This document shows, piece by piece, positions 1 to 8,802 of a stretch of DNA of 64,000 nucleotides; the first letter of the stretch is position 1, and the number at the start of each line of letters is the position of its first letter. Where the stretch lies: the NCBI GenBank assembly GCA_002332905.1, contig DDAM01000012.1, positions 1-64,000 of the forward strand. Direction: 5' to 3'. The translations under genes were made by a program, and so were the position numbers. The notes below the pieces were generated by a model, which saw only the letters and a program-made list of their open reading frames with translations, was not told the DNA's origin and made no database searches. Source of the DNA: Firmicutes bacterium UBA2058. Lineage in GTDB: Bacteria > Bacillota > Clostridia > Tissierellales > Sedimentibacteraceae.

Positions 1-190
1 GAATGAGAAGTAGAAAAGGTTGTAATCTTTATCCCTTTCCTTTGCTATGTGATATATTTATTCTTTAATACTGATTTTTCTTTCGTCTAGGATCATTTTT
101 GTCCTCCAAATCGGAACATTATTTAATATAATTCGTCTTAAATAACAATTAATATATATCAAAAAAAGATTCTTTATCATTTTTTGTAAC

Positions 191-213
191 GCTGCGAAGC
201 GACGTAATGGAGG
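191..213 (+). repeat. Hairpin element abutting the ribosome binding site (family A)
   Basis: A short stem-loop (CGCTGCGAAGCG) is followed by GTAATGGAGG, which supplies the ribosome binding site of the lipoprotein gene. The same arrangement recurs on the minus strand before the genes starting at 48160, 51447 and 63722, so this is one copy of a dispersed 5' leader element. Its function is unknown. Confidence 0.55.
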
Positions 214-218
214 TAATT

Positions 219-977
219 ATGAAAAAAACAACTATTTTGTTAGTTATTAGCACATTACTTATACTTTTTAATGGATGCACATCAGCTACTCAAGTAAATA
301 CTCCGGTTGATGATACATGTTCAAATGAACAGGCAAAATCAATCTTATTAGGAAAAGTAATAAAAATTTATGACAATTATATACTAATTTCAAATGCAGA
401 AGATAATGCAAAATCTAGCGATCTTTATATAGTATCTACTGATTTTGAATTTGATACAAGCAAAATTAAACCTGAATCAATAGTTAAAATAGGTTATGAT
501 GGTATGATTATGGAAACTTATCCAGCTAAATTAGGTGATGTTAAATATATTAAATTTATTGAGCAAAAAGATGATCTAGTTGGATTATATGAAAAAGCAT
601 TTGATAAGCTATGGGAAACTGACAAAGGACTTAATATGGATATTGATATATTAGCCTTTGACTTATCTATAACAACAAATTTAACAGATGCTGAAAAAAG
701 TTCATTAATTTATGTATTAGGAAACAAAAATGGTTTAGAAACAGTATCAGGAACCTTTGACCAACTTAGTGAGAATGGATATATTGACAAAGAAAATCTA
801 GTTTTTGAAAACGGAATATTATTTAGCTTTGAGGTTACAAAAGAATCAAAAAATAGTTTTATGTTTAATGCAAAAAAATGGCGCAGTGGAATAGGAGCGT
901 ACTTCTTCCAGAACTGCACAGCTAAGAAAACTAAAGATGGTTGGAACTTTAAAATAGGTGAAGAGATGATTTCATAA
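219..977 (+). CDS. Putative lipoprotein of unknown function
   Basis: This 252-residue protein begins with a lysine-rich n-region and a hydrophobic stretch ending in a lipobox (LFNGC, Cys about residue 20), so it is probably a diacylglyceryl-anchored surface lipoprotein. I chose the ATG at 219 because GGAGG at 209-213 is correctly spaced for it; the ATG at 207 overlaps that site. The first half after the anchor (GKVIKIYDNYILIS) resembles the small beta-barrel of DUF3221-type lipoproteins. The second half is not recognised. It is the only plus-strand gene at this end and converges on the radical SAM operon, with a shared terminator between them. The lipoprotein call is firm; the role is unknown. 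Confidence 0.75.
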   Translation: MKKTTILLVISTLLILFNGCTSATQVNTPVDDTCSNEQAKSILLGKVIKIYDNYILISNAEDNAKSSDLYIVSTDFEFDTSKIKPESIVKIGYDGMIMETYPAKLGDVKYIKFIEQKDDLVGLYEKAFDKLWETDKGLNMDIDILAFDLSITTNLTDAEKSSLIYVLGNKNGLETVSGTFDQLSENGYIDKENLVFENGILFSFEVTKESKNSFMFNAKKWRSGIGAYFFQNCTAKKTKDGWNFKIGEEMIS

Positions 978-996
978 ATTTTTTATTGATACATTT

Positions 997-1035
997 AAAA
1001 ATACAGATATGTTAGTAAAACAGTCTGTATTTTTT
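997..1035. terminator. Bidirectional terminator between convergent genes
   Basis: AAAATACAGA at 997-1006 pairs with TCTGTATTTT at 1024-1033, and a T-run follows. The stem can serve the lipoprotein gene on the plus strand and the radical SAM operon on the minus strand. Confidence 0.7.
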
Positions 1036-1038
1036 GTG

Positions 1039-3327
1039 TTATTTTAATAGAGAAAATTTATGAATCTTATCATCTAAACAAATATTATTAGAAAGCATAG
1101 TCTGTTTTAAAAACATATTATATAAATATTGTTTTTCACCAAAATCAACTGTGAAATTATATCTCTTATTAGCATTATAAATAATACATCTATGCTTATC
1201 AAAAATAAAAAATAATTCTTCACTTATATTATTAGATATATAGGTATCTTTTGCATTTATAGAAGAGTAAACATATAATTTGGTATCCATATCAATATAG
1301 TTTTTAATAATAAAACATGCAGTGTTTATTAATTTATAAATATCAGTACATTTTCTTCTTAAATTACATATTTTTTTTCTATCCTCTATATCTAAAATAA
1401 AACATTTAGAGCAATAATTTATAAATTTGCAATCATAACATTCATCCATATAAGAATCGTTAATATTATTTAATTCTCTAATTTTGTATGTATCACATAA
1501 AAACAACTCATTATTTTTTACTGAATATCTCCTTGAACTATTTACAGTACATTTGTTAGTTAGAGCACATGCATTTCTAAATGTTAAGATATCAAAATCT
1601 CTTACACTAAAGGATGTTTTTTCCTTAAACTTAGTATAAGACTCTATTATTTTTTCTTCAAAATCAACATCTTTTATATTCAATAATGTTTTTTTATTTA
1701 ATTTTTGTTCATAATATTCGCCTAGTTTTATTTTTATGCTAGAATCTATATCATTCATTACAAGACTTAATTTTTCAACATATATATTATTATTATATAA
1801 ATAATTGATTAAATCATCATATTCCCTAATACTTATTTTAAGAGACTTTCTATCGTCGCAATATAATTTGCTATCAGTTTTAGTTATACTATTTACATTC
1901 AAAAAAATTGATATATCAGCATCAATGTTATATTTAAGCCATTTTACTAAATTATCATTAATATTGTCAATATCAATGCTTTTAACAAACCGACTAGTTT
2001 TAAGTGTATATATACTATTTATTCCAGTATAATGTTCAATAAAATCTGAGTACAAATTTTGAAAGTTAGAAATCATATTAAATTGTCTTTTATATCTTTT
2101 ATCTTCAAATAACTTTTTCCACAAAATTCTTGCATCATAATTAGCTGCAAGTGTTCTAAATGGAAGACCTGTAGGTGATTTTAACAAAAAATTAAGACTT
2201 TTATATTTATTAAATAATCTGCTGTTTGGAAATAAAGTCATAAAATTAAAGCTAACATTATTTATATTATTCATTTCTAAAAATTCAAATGAGTTGTTTA
2301 TGTCAAGCAAGGTTTCTTCTGGTAGTAAAAACATATATGTAACTACAAAGTTTAATTTAATACTCTCTGCGTACTTATACTGCTTTAATACACTATCTAT
2401 AAAGCTATCTGCTTCTAAATCTAATAGCTTTCCAGTTTTAAGAAGTAAAGCTGTCGAGGGTGTCTCTAATCCAACTACTACAGTAAAATTTGCTTTTTTT
2501 AGTTCATCTAATGCTAATATTGACAAAACATCTGTTCTAGTAGAACACCAAAATCTATAGTTTATATCATTGCTTTGTATACCTCTACAAATTTCAATAA
2601 TTCTTTGCTCGCTAGATGAGAAGCAATCATCTAAAAACATTATTTCTCCATCATAATTTTGTATTTCATTTTTTATAAACTTTAGCTCTTCTATAACAGA
2701 ATTAATTGAAAATTCATTAATTTCATTTTGATAAGAATATGAACAAAAACAACAGTTACCAATACATCCCCTTGATGAATACATACCAACATTAAAAATT
2801 TCTTCTGCTGGTACTGTATAGTTTGAATATGGATGTGGTATTTTATTATAATCAATATCTTTTAGATATTGATTAGATATTAATGCTCCTGATTCAATGA
2901 TGTTAAAATATATTTGAATAGCATTATCATGTGCTGTAAGGTTTTCTAATATATAATATGGCTCTCCATATATATATATATCAAAGTTTATATCTTTATG
3001 TAAACTTTCAGCAATATACTGCGTACTCGGACCAATACATATAAATCTATTACCTATTCTATTTTTCAACTCACTTATATATACTTTTGAAACATAATAA
3101 TTATATTCATTAATATAGACAACAATATTTGAATCTTCAATGATTGACAAGATATACTCTACAAAACAAGCAGGATTTAAATTAGAATTTTCACCTCTGA
3201 AGATAGCTTGCATTGTATTAATACCTTTCATTTTTAAATACGATCTAATATATGAACAGTTAATTTCATAATCTGCTCCTGTAAAATTACTATTTAATAC
3301 ATTAAAATAAATAAAAATATATTCCAT
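1039..3327 (-). CDS. Long B12-binding-type radical SAM enzyme with C-terminal cysteine cluster (RiPP operon)
   Basis: This 762-residue protein is the last gene of the RiPP-like operon. Residues 1-135 look like the Rossmann-type cobalamin-binding domain of B12 radical SAM enzymes, but I see no DxHxxG cobalamin-ligand motif. The radical SAM domain follows, with the 4Fe-4S triad C188-x3-C192-x2-C195 (RGCIGNCCFCSY). The C-terminal 150 residues hold a SPASM-like cluster (CYDCKFINYCSKC, then CNLRRKC) that could bind an auxiliary cluster. At 762 residues it is well above the roughly 450-600 residues usual for the family. The start at 3327 has AGAGGT upstream. It probably modifies the precursor encoded at 10603-10788 or an intermediate; the reaction cannot be read from sequence. 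Confidence 0.8.
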   Translation of the reverse strand: MEYIFIYFNVLNSNFTGADYEINCSYIRSYLKMKGINTMQAIFRGENSNLNPACFVEYILSIIEDSNIVVYINEYNYYVSKVYISELKNRIGNRFICIGPSTQYIAESLHKDINFDIYIYGEPYYILENLTAHDNAIQIYFNIIESGALISNQYLKDIDYNKIPHPYSNYTVPAEEIFNVGMYSSRGCIGNCCFCSYSYQNEINEFSINSVIEELKFIKNEIQNYDGEIMFLDDCFSSSEQRIIEICRGIQSNDINYRFWCSTRTDVLSILALDELKKANFTVVVGLETPSTALLLKTGKLLDLEADSFIDSVLKQYKYAESIKLNFVVTYMFLLPEETLLDINNSFEFLEMNNINNVSFNFMTLFPNSRLFNKYKSLNFLLKSPTGLPFRTLAANYDARILWKKLFEDKRYKRQFNMISNFQNLYSDFIEHYTGINSIYTLKTSRFVKSIDIDNINDNLVKWLKYNIDADISIFLNVNSITKTDSKLYCDDRKSLKISIREYDDLINYLYNNNIYVEKLSLVMNDIDSSIKIKLGEYYEQKLNKKTLLNIKDVDFEEKIIESYTKFKEKTSFSVRDFDILTFRNACALTNKCTVNSSRRYSVKNNELFLCDTYKIRELNNINDSYMDECYDCKFINYCSKCFILDIEDRKKICNLRRKCTDIYKLINTACFIIKNYIDMDTKLYVYSSINAKDTYISNNISEELFFIFDKHRCIIYNANKRYNFTVDFGEKQYLYNMFLKQTMLSNNICLDDKIHKFSLLK

Positions 3328-3352
3328 GGACTACCTCTAATTAATTATAAAG

Positions 3353-4672
3353 TTAATTATAATGAAAATACTCTACCAATTTAGAAATTATTAAATTATA
3401 TTCATCTTTATTTGTTATAAACATTGGAAGCATCAAAATACCATCATTACAACCATAAACTATTAATCCACTCTTTTTTAATGAATCCCTGATTTTTAAT
3501 ACATCATTTAAATTAAAATAAAACTTATTATTTGAAAATTCTATACAAATTAAAAAGCCTCTTGAAACAACCTTGTCTATATAGCTAATATCTTTTAGCT
3601 TTTCATTTAGCTCAATAGAAAAATTATTTACTAAATTCAATGAAGTATCATCATTAAACATTTCATTATATATATCAATAGCAGTATTTGAGGCTGCGCA
3701 AGAAAGTACGTTCCCTCCTTGTGTTGATCCATGAACTATGCATTTATTTATTGAATCAGCTATAACATCCTCTATTTTTTTATTAAAACAGACAGCACCT
3801 AAAGGTAAATATCCTGAATTTATACCCTTAGACATACAAATAATATCTGGAAATATATTTAGCTTTTGATAATAAAAAGGTACTCCGGTTCTATAAAAAC
3901 CTGTAGCGACTTCATCTACTGAAATTAATAAATCATAATAATTACATAATTCAATTATTTTATTTAATAATTTTTTACATATATCTTTAACACCCATTGA
4001 AAGAATTATTGGCTCTATTATAATTCCTGCTATTAAATTATTTTTATCACATATAAACTTTTCAATCTTTTGGCAATAGTTACATTCAGAATTAAACCTA
4101 CAATTATTATAATCTCCTCTACAAATATCAATTTTTTCAACAGCTTCTATTCCAGGTTTATATTGATTAAAAAAATCATCTTCATCGTGACTAATGGTTA
4201 ATGCACCATAACTAGTACCATGATATGAATGGCTAAATGATAATATAGTTTTTTTATTTAAAAATCCCATATCATCCCAATATTTACGCATAAGCTTAAT
4301 AGCTAATTCAATAGATTCAGATCCAGAGCATGTGTAGCAAACTTTATTCATATTATTATGTAAACTTAATATTTTATTTGAATTTTTAATTATTATATCA
4401 TTTGTATGATCAAACAAGGAACAAAATGATATTTCATCAATTTGCTTTTTAATACTATTTTCTATCCTTTTATTTTTATAACCTAATGAAACATTCCATA
4501 GCCCACTAATAGCATCTATGTACTTTCTATCATCTTTTGAAATTAACCATATACCATCTCCAGATTTGATATTAAGTCGACTATCTATATTATTTTTAGA
4601 AACATCGCCATATGGATATAAAATATGTTCCTGATAAAAATTAGAAGATTTCCTTAAATTTACAGTATTCAT
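3353..4672 (-). CDS. Class III PLP-dependent aminotransferase (RiPP operon)
   Basis: This 439-residue protein has the class III (BioA/ornithine aminotransferase-like) architecture. It shows an N-terminal substrate loop with DAISGLWNVSLGY, a cofactor-binding TCSGSESIE segment, the SVDEVATGFYRTG region and the Schiff-base lysine in CMSKGINSGYLPLG. A four-cysteine insert (C-x6-C-x5-C-x2-C) follows the YHGTSYGA segment; similar clusters occur in some class III 'aspartate aminotransferase family' proteins. It lies 25 bp upstream of the long radical SAM gene and 15 bp downstream of the SPASM radical SAM gene, clearly in one operon. An aminotransferase is not part of any RiPP pathway I can name. It could act on a peptide side chain, on a released amino acid, or supply a building block. 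Confidence 0.85.
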   Translation of the reverse strand: MNTVNLRKSSNFYQEHILYPYGDVSKNNIDSRLNIKSGDGIWLISKDDRKYIDAISGLWNVSLGYKNKRIENSIKKQIDEISFCSLFDHTNDIIIKNSNKILSLHNNMNKVCYTCSGSESIELAIKLMRKYWDDMGFLNKKTILSFSHSYHGTSYGALTISHDEDDFFNQYKPGIEAVEKIDICRGDYNNCRFNSECNYCQKIEKFICDKNNLIAGIIIEPIILSMGVKDICKKLLNKIIELCNYYDLLISVDEVATGFYRTGVPFYYQKLNIFPDIICMSKGINSGYLPLGAVCFNKKIEDVIADSINKCIVHGSTQGGNVLSCAASNTAIDIYNEMFNDDTSLNLVNNFSIELNEKLKDISYIDKVVSRGFLICIEFSNNKFYFNLNDVLKIRDSLKKSGLIVYGCNDGILMLPMFITNKDEYNLIISKLVEYFHYN

Positions 4673-4687
4673 ATATCCCTCTTTAAA

Positions 4688-6082
4688 TTAAATAGCAAAT
4701 TTTTCAATTGAATTTAAAATCTGTTTTTCATAATTTGAACAATCATTATAAATTAGATTTTTATCTGTTTTTCTAAGAGCTTCAGCGCAGCAACCTCCAC
4801 CACAAAAATACTTATATTCACATTTATAACAATCATTATCTATATTATCTACATTGTTAGCATTGTTAAATTCTAAACCTTTTGCCATGACATCATTAAT
4901 ATTATCATCTAAAGTTCCAATATTAAATTCATCTAAGTGAAGAGAAGGACATGGATATATAGTTCCATTATTATTAATACTAATTTGAGTAGTCCCCATA
5001 CCACAGCTAGATAATTTACCTGAGACATATAATTTTGATGATATATCATAAGAAGATGTTGCTTTTATAAAAGGTCTTCTTTTTTCCTTTCCTACTTCTA
5101 ACGCTGCTCTTTGATATAATACTTCTGTATTATATATCTTTAAATTTGATAAAAACTCTGTATAAACTGCTGAATATTCATCAAATGTTGGTCTTTGACA
5201 GAAATTTATGGCTTTTCCTACATATACAATTTTATTTATATGAATATGCTCGATATTATTCTCGTAAGCAAATTTAGGATAATTAGGTAAATCTTCAATA
5301 TTATCTTTAGTTAACGTAACCGAAATTTTTAAAGCAAGGTTATTTAAGCCTAAATTATTTGCTTTATTAATACCCTGTATTGTGTTATTAAAGCTCCCTT
5401 TACCTCTTAATTTATCATTAAAATCACTGCTTGTACCATCTAAGGATATTTGAAGTATATCAATATTTGGCAATATTCTTTCATAATTTTCGTGATTAAC
5501 TGTTCCATTTGTAATAATTGTTACTTCTTCAAACTTCAAATGATGTTTTAATTCTAATGTTAAATTTTCTAAATGCTTATACAAAAATGGTTCACCACCA
5601 CTTATAACTATTTCCTTACGATTTTCTATAGGTATTTCTTGTAAAAATTTTACTACTCTATTATAATCTAAGTCTTTGTATCCATTGTTCTCACAGTTCA
5701 CATTTGAATAGCAAAATGAGCAAGACAAATTGCACACATCATTGACATGTATCCAAATCTTTTTAGGAAATCCTAATTCTTCTTTATTGTCAAACACCTC
5801 ATCAATTGATTTTATACTATCTATTATTAGTGATGATTTAATTAAATTATCAATTGTCGGTTTATAAAGATTATGTAATATTTCAACGCTAAGCGCAAAT
5901 TCTTTAGACAGTTCATTAAATATTTCTGAGATACTTTTTGTTCCATTAATTTTATTATAAAAATCAAATGCTGAATCGTTAATTTTTATCCAATCACCAG
6001 TATGATAATTAATAAAAATATGTTTTTCATTTATATTGTAATATTTATACTCACTATTTTTTAAATAAATATTATTAATCAT
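4688..6082 (-). CDS. PqqE-like radical SAM/SPASM peptide-modifying enzyme with N-terminal PqqD-like domain
   Basis: This 464-residue protein joins a PqqD-like RiPP recognition domain (about residues 10-90), a radical SAM domain with C117-x3-C121-x2-C124 (NDVCNLSCSFCYS), and a C-terminal SPASM domain whose cysteines include CGMG, YPCPS and CYKCEYKYFCGGGCC. This is the layout of PqqE, MftC and related enzymes that act on ribosomal peptides. I chose the ATG at 6082, which overlaps the stop of the 68-residue gene (ATGATTAA), implying translational coupling. An in-frame ATG at 6103 would add seven residues. With a fused recognition domain it is the best candidate for the first enzyme acting on the precursor. 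Confidence 0.88.
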   Translation of the reverse strand: MINNIYLKNSEYKYYNINEKHIFINYHTGDWIKINDSAFDFYNKINGTKSISEIFNELSKEFALSVEILHNLYKPTIDNLIKSSLIIDSIKSIDEVFDNKEELGFPKKIWIHVNDVCNLSCSFCYSNVNCENNGYKDLDYNRVVKFLQEIPIENRKEIVISGGEPFLYKHLENLTLELKHHLKFEEVTIITNGTVNHENYERILPNIDILQISLDGTSSDFNDKLRGKGSFNNTIQGINKANNLGLNNLALKISVTLTKDNIEDLPNYPKFAYENNIEHIHINKIVYVGKAINFCQRPTFDEYSAVYTEFLSNLKIYNTEVLYQRAALEVGKEKRRPFIKATSSYDISSKLYVSGKLSSCGMGTTQISINNNGTIYPCPSLHLDEFNIGTLDDNINDVMAKGLEFNNANNVDNIDNDCYKCEYKYFCGGGCCAEALRKTDKNLIYNDCSNYEKQILNSIEKFAI

Positions 6083-6281
6083 TATATTTTTCAACCTCTC
6101 CATTCATATAAAAGATTTCTTTAACCTCACTATATGGAATAATCATCAGAATTAAAGATTGGTCGCTTGTCTGTAGAACTAATGATTCATTATTGTTAAA
6201 ATTAATTTTACTCTCTATTACTTTACCAGCAAAAGATAACAGTGATGTTGTTCTAACTAAAATTTTTTCATCTTTTATCAT
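6075..6281 (-). CDS. Small protein of unknown function in the RiPP operon (68 aa)
   Basis: This 68-residue protein has a good ribosome binding site (AGGTGG) and overlaps the start of the SPASM radical SAM gene by eight bases, so it is very likely translated. Its pattern of alternating hydrophobic residues, for example SLVLQTSDQSLILMIIP, suggests a small beta-rich fold. There is no signal peptide, transmembrane segment, cysteine or recognisable motif. It is acidic near its end and lacks a precursor-like leader/core layout. It may be a partner or chaperone of the flanking radical SAM enzymes, or a degenerate recognition domain. I do not recognise the family. Confidence 0.6.
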   Translation of the reverse strand: MIKDEKILVRTTSLLSFAGKVIESKINFNNNESLVLQTSDQSLILMIIPYSEVKEIFYMNGEVEKYND

Positions 6282-6297
6282 TATACCACCTCATATA

Positions 6298-7626
6298 TTA
6301 TTGATTATATTTATAACATTTTCTTTCTTTTCTCAAATTTGCAACTTCATACATAAAGTTACGCTGATCATCAGCAGAAAAATTATCATTATATACTACA
6401 GGAGTTTTTAATGTAAACATTTTAAAATCATCAGTTAATAAATACATGTTTAATTCGTCCATATGCTCATATTGATAAGTACCTGGAAATGGTGTGTTGT
6501 ATGAAGCAGCTACACTAGCATCATATTGTGTGACGGCCTTTCTCATGAAATCTAAAGTATCCTGAGCAGTTTCTTTAGTCTCACAGAAATGACCAAATAT
6601 AAAAGATAATAGTGGTGTAATACCTCTTTCTTGGGTAGCTTTAATAATTTTTTCTGCGTATTCTAAATTAATACCTTTTCTTATTTTATTAAGTACTTCT
6701 TGGTTTCCACTTTCCATACCATACTGAATTGAAATTACATTACTGTCTTTCAAGCGGTCTAAAAGTTCCTCATCCATATGCTTAACTATAGATTCGCATT
6801 CCCACCTAAAAGTAGCTTTATACTCATCTATCAAATCAAGAAATCTATTTACTCTAGATCTTATAATTGTAAAACTATCATCAGTTATAGTATATTGTAT
6901 AGGATCTATTAGCTTTTGTAGCATTATTATTTCGAGAAAAACATTATCTATATTTCTTACTCTATATTTATTTCCAGACAATACATTAGCTGAACAATAT
7001 ATACACTTATTTGGACAACCTCTGCTTGAATTAATTAAAAGTAATTTATTATTTTTAAATCTCTCTAATCCAAAATAGTCTCTTTTAGGTATTGGTATTA
7101 AGTCAAGAGCTTTAATATATTGTCTATTTGGATTATGAAAAATTTCATTATCTATTCTATACATAAGACCATCAATGTCATTATATCTAATTATTTGTTG
7201 ATTTGTTTTGATAGCCTCTAAAAGCTCTACAATTGTAGATTCTCCTTCATTAATTATTGCAAAGTCAAATTCCTTATTATCAATAAATTCTTTTTGACAC
7301 AGGCTTATATGAGGACCACCTATAACAGTATATATATTAGGAAATCTATTTTTTATAGACTTAGCAACTTTTACAGCTAACTCAATATTTTCTGTATATG
7401 ATGAAATACCAATCACCAATGGAGATAACTCATCAACCTTATTTAAAAATTGCTCCTTTGTTAAATTATCATATATTAGATCAATAATATCAGCTCTAAA
7501 ACCATTAAGTTCTAAATAAGTGTTTAGATATATTAATCCCATTGAAGGTGAAAAATCATAACCCTCTAAAATCTGCTTAGTTAATAATGTTTGAATAGGA
7601 AGACTTACTAATAAAATATCTATCAT
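6298..7626 (-). CDS. Cobalamin-binding radical SAM enzyme (RiPP operon)
   Basis: This 442-residue protein has an N-terminal B12-binding domain (residues 1-140, with VIGGPHIS) and a radical SAM domain with C204-x3-C208-x2-C211 (RGCPNKCIYCS). This is the BchE/HpnP-type layout, whose RiPP members often methylate unactivated carbons. Its length is normal for the family. I chose the ATG at 7626 because GGAG lies just upstream; the longer frame beginning at 7668 would overlap the PqqD-like gene. It sits directly after the PqqD-like protein, which may present the precursor to it. C-methylation is the commonest activity of relatives but is an inference here; ring formation or epimerisation is also possible. 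Confidence 0.85.
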   Translation of the reverse strand: MIDILLVSLPIQTLLTKQILEGYDFSPSMGLIYLNTYLELNGFRADIIDLIYDNLTKEQFLNKVDELSPLVIGISSYTENIELAVKVAKSIKNRFPNIYTVIGGPHISLCQKEFIDNKEFDFAIINEGESTIVELLEAIKTNQQIIRYNDIDGLMYRIDNEIFHNPNRQYIKALDLIPIPKRDYFGLERFKNNKLLLINSSRGCPNKCIYCSANVLSGNKYRVRNIDNVFLEIIMLQKLIDPIQYTITDDSFTIIRSRVNRFLDLIDEYKATFRWECESIVKHMDEELLDRLKDSNVISIQYGMESGNQEVLNKIRKGINLEYAEKIIKATQERGITPLLSFIFGHFCETKETAQDTLDFMRKAVTQYDASVAASYNTPFPGTYQYEHMDELNMYLLTDDFKMFTLKTPVVYNDNFSADDQRNFMYEVANLRKERKCYKYNQ

Positions 7627-7651
7627 AATATTTCTCCTTTCATTATAATTA

Positions 7652-7945
7652 TTACCAGTCCTCTTCACTTACTTCTTTTAATTCAACTAGCTTATTTTCA
7701 ATTGCTTGTTCGAAAAATTCAATAACATAGCTTCTAACAGTAGCCTCATCTTCAATTTCATTAAATTCTTTTATTAATTTATTAATAATATCCTCTACTG
7801 TGTTGTATCCATTAATTAATCTCCATATTTTTGTACCAGTTTCATTTAATACATAATTTTCAGGTGGATTATTTATATATACTATTTCATCAGTTATTTT
7901 CCATCTATTTGTAATTTCTTCAACTCGTTTATTTGTATTTATCAT
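7652..7945 (-). CDS. PqqD-like RiPP recognition element protein
   Basis: This 97-residue stand-alone protein has the PqqD-family pattern: an initial beta hairpin, then VLNETGTKIWRLINGYNTVEDIINKLIKEF, a helix-turn-helix-like part, and an acidic tail. PqqD proteins bind the leader peptide of a ribosomal precursor and deliver it to a radical SAM enzyme. Unusually, its Shine-Dalgarno sequence (AAAGGAG, 7971-7977) is separated from the ATG at 7945 by a perfect 17-bp palindrome, and the start would be reached only if that hairpin folds. It lies between the methyltransferase and the cobalamin radical SAM genes. Confidence 0.85.
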   Translation of the reverse strand: MINTNKRVEEITNRWKITDEIVYINNPPENYVLNETGTKIWRLINGYNTVEDIINKLIKEFNEIEDEATVRSYVIEFFEQAIENKLVELKEVSEEDW

Positions 7946-7953
7946 ATAAATTT

Positions 7954-7970
7954 AGCAAATTAAATTTGCT
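7954..7970 (-). promoter_or_regulatory. Hairpin between Shine-Dalgarno and start codon of the PqqD-like gene
   Basis: AGCAAATTTAATTTGCT is a perfect palindrome (7-bp stem, 3-nt loop) placed directly after AAAGGAG and before eight nucleotides and the ATG at 7945. Folded, it brings the ribosome binding site to normal distance; unfolded, the spacing is about 25 nt. It may tune production of this one operon member. Confidence 0.55.
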
Positions 7971-7983
7971 CTCCTTTCATCTA

Positions 7984-8802
7984 TTATTTTTCATACGATG
8001 TGAAAACTAAGCTTAGATTATTAAAATAATTAAAAGTAGACATGGCATTTATACTAAAATTTGTATGTGCAAAAAGCTTGTCTATCATATGTGGTGTTAG
8101 AATATTTTTTACACTATAACACATATATCTAGTAGTTATTTCTCCTTCTATATCTTCTAAATAATAATTAACTATTGATTTTCCCTTAATATAATTATTA
8201 AACTCCTGAAACACCCACATTCTACATTTATTTTTGTTTATAATACTAGAAAATATAGGTTCACTCTTATTTAAAGATTTACTATCCATATAAATTCTAT
8301 AATCAAAAACTAATCTCCCTCCTAAATCCAGCCAAGAATATATTTTATTTAATAATTTCAACGAATTATCAAAGTTATCAAATAATAAACAAACTGTAGT
8401 AGCAGGTATAATTATCATTCCAAATTTTTTATCAGTTTCATAGTCAAAAATATTAGTAACCTCGTATTTGCATAGCTTTTTAATATCATCACTTTGTTCA
8501 TCTAATTTCATATTCAGCCTATCAATCATAGGCTTTGATATGTCAATTCCTGTCACATCAAGCCCAAAGGCTGCTAGCTGCATCATTATTCTTCCCGTTC
8601 CACATCCTATCTCTAAAACCGACTTATTATATGAATGTCTATTATCTATATAAAAATTTATCTCATCTTGTAATTTATCAGTATTTGCATCATAAACTTC
8701 TGCAAAAACATCATCATAATATTCACAATCATTTATATAAACATTTCTAGAATTTCTAATTTGCTTAAAAATCTCAAAATAAAAATTATCTTTATCATAC
8801 AT
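7984..8802 (-). CDS. Class I SAM-dependent methyltransferase (RiPP operon)
   Basis: This 272-residue protein has a Rossmann methyltransferase core: motif I is VLEIGCGTGRIMMQL (about residues 60-74), followed by the acidic loop VTGIDIS and the post-motif region FGMIIIPATTVCLLF. This resembles UbiE/Methyltransf_25-type small-molecule or peptide N-/O-methyltransferases. The first eight bases overlap the end of the ABC exporter gene (ATGTATGA), so the two are translationally coupled. In a RiPP operon it could methylate the precursor terminus or a side chain. The substrate is not evident. Confidence 0.82.
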   Translation of the reverse strand: MYDKDNFYFEIFKQIRNSRNVYINDCEYYDDVFAEVYDANTDKLQDEINFYIDNRHSYNKSVLEIGCGTGRIMMQLAAFGLDVTGIDISKPMIDRLNMKLDEQSDDIKKLCKYEVTNIFDYETDKKFGMIIIPATTVCLLFDNFDNSLKLLNKIYSWLDLGGRLVFDYRIYMDSKSLNKSEPIFSSIINKNKCRMWVFQEFNNYIKGKSIVNYYLEDIEGEITTRYMCYSVKNILTPHMIDKLFAHTNFSINAMSTFNYFNNLSLVFTSYEK

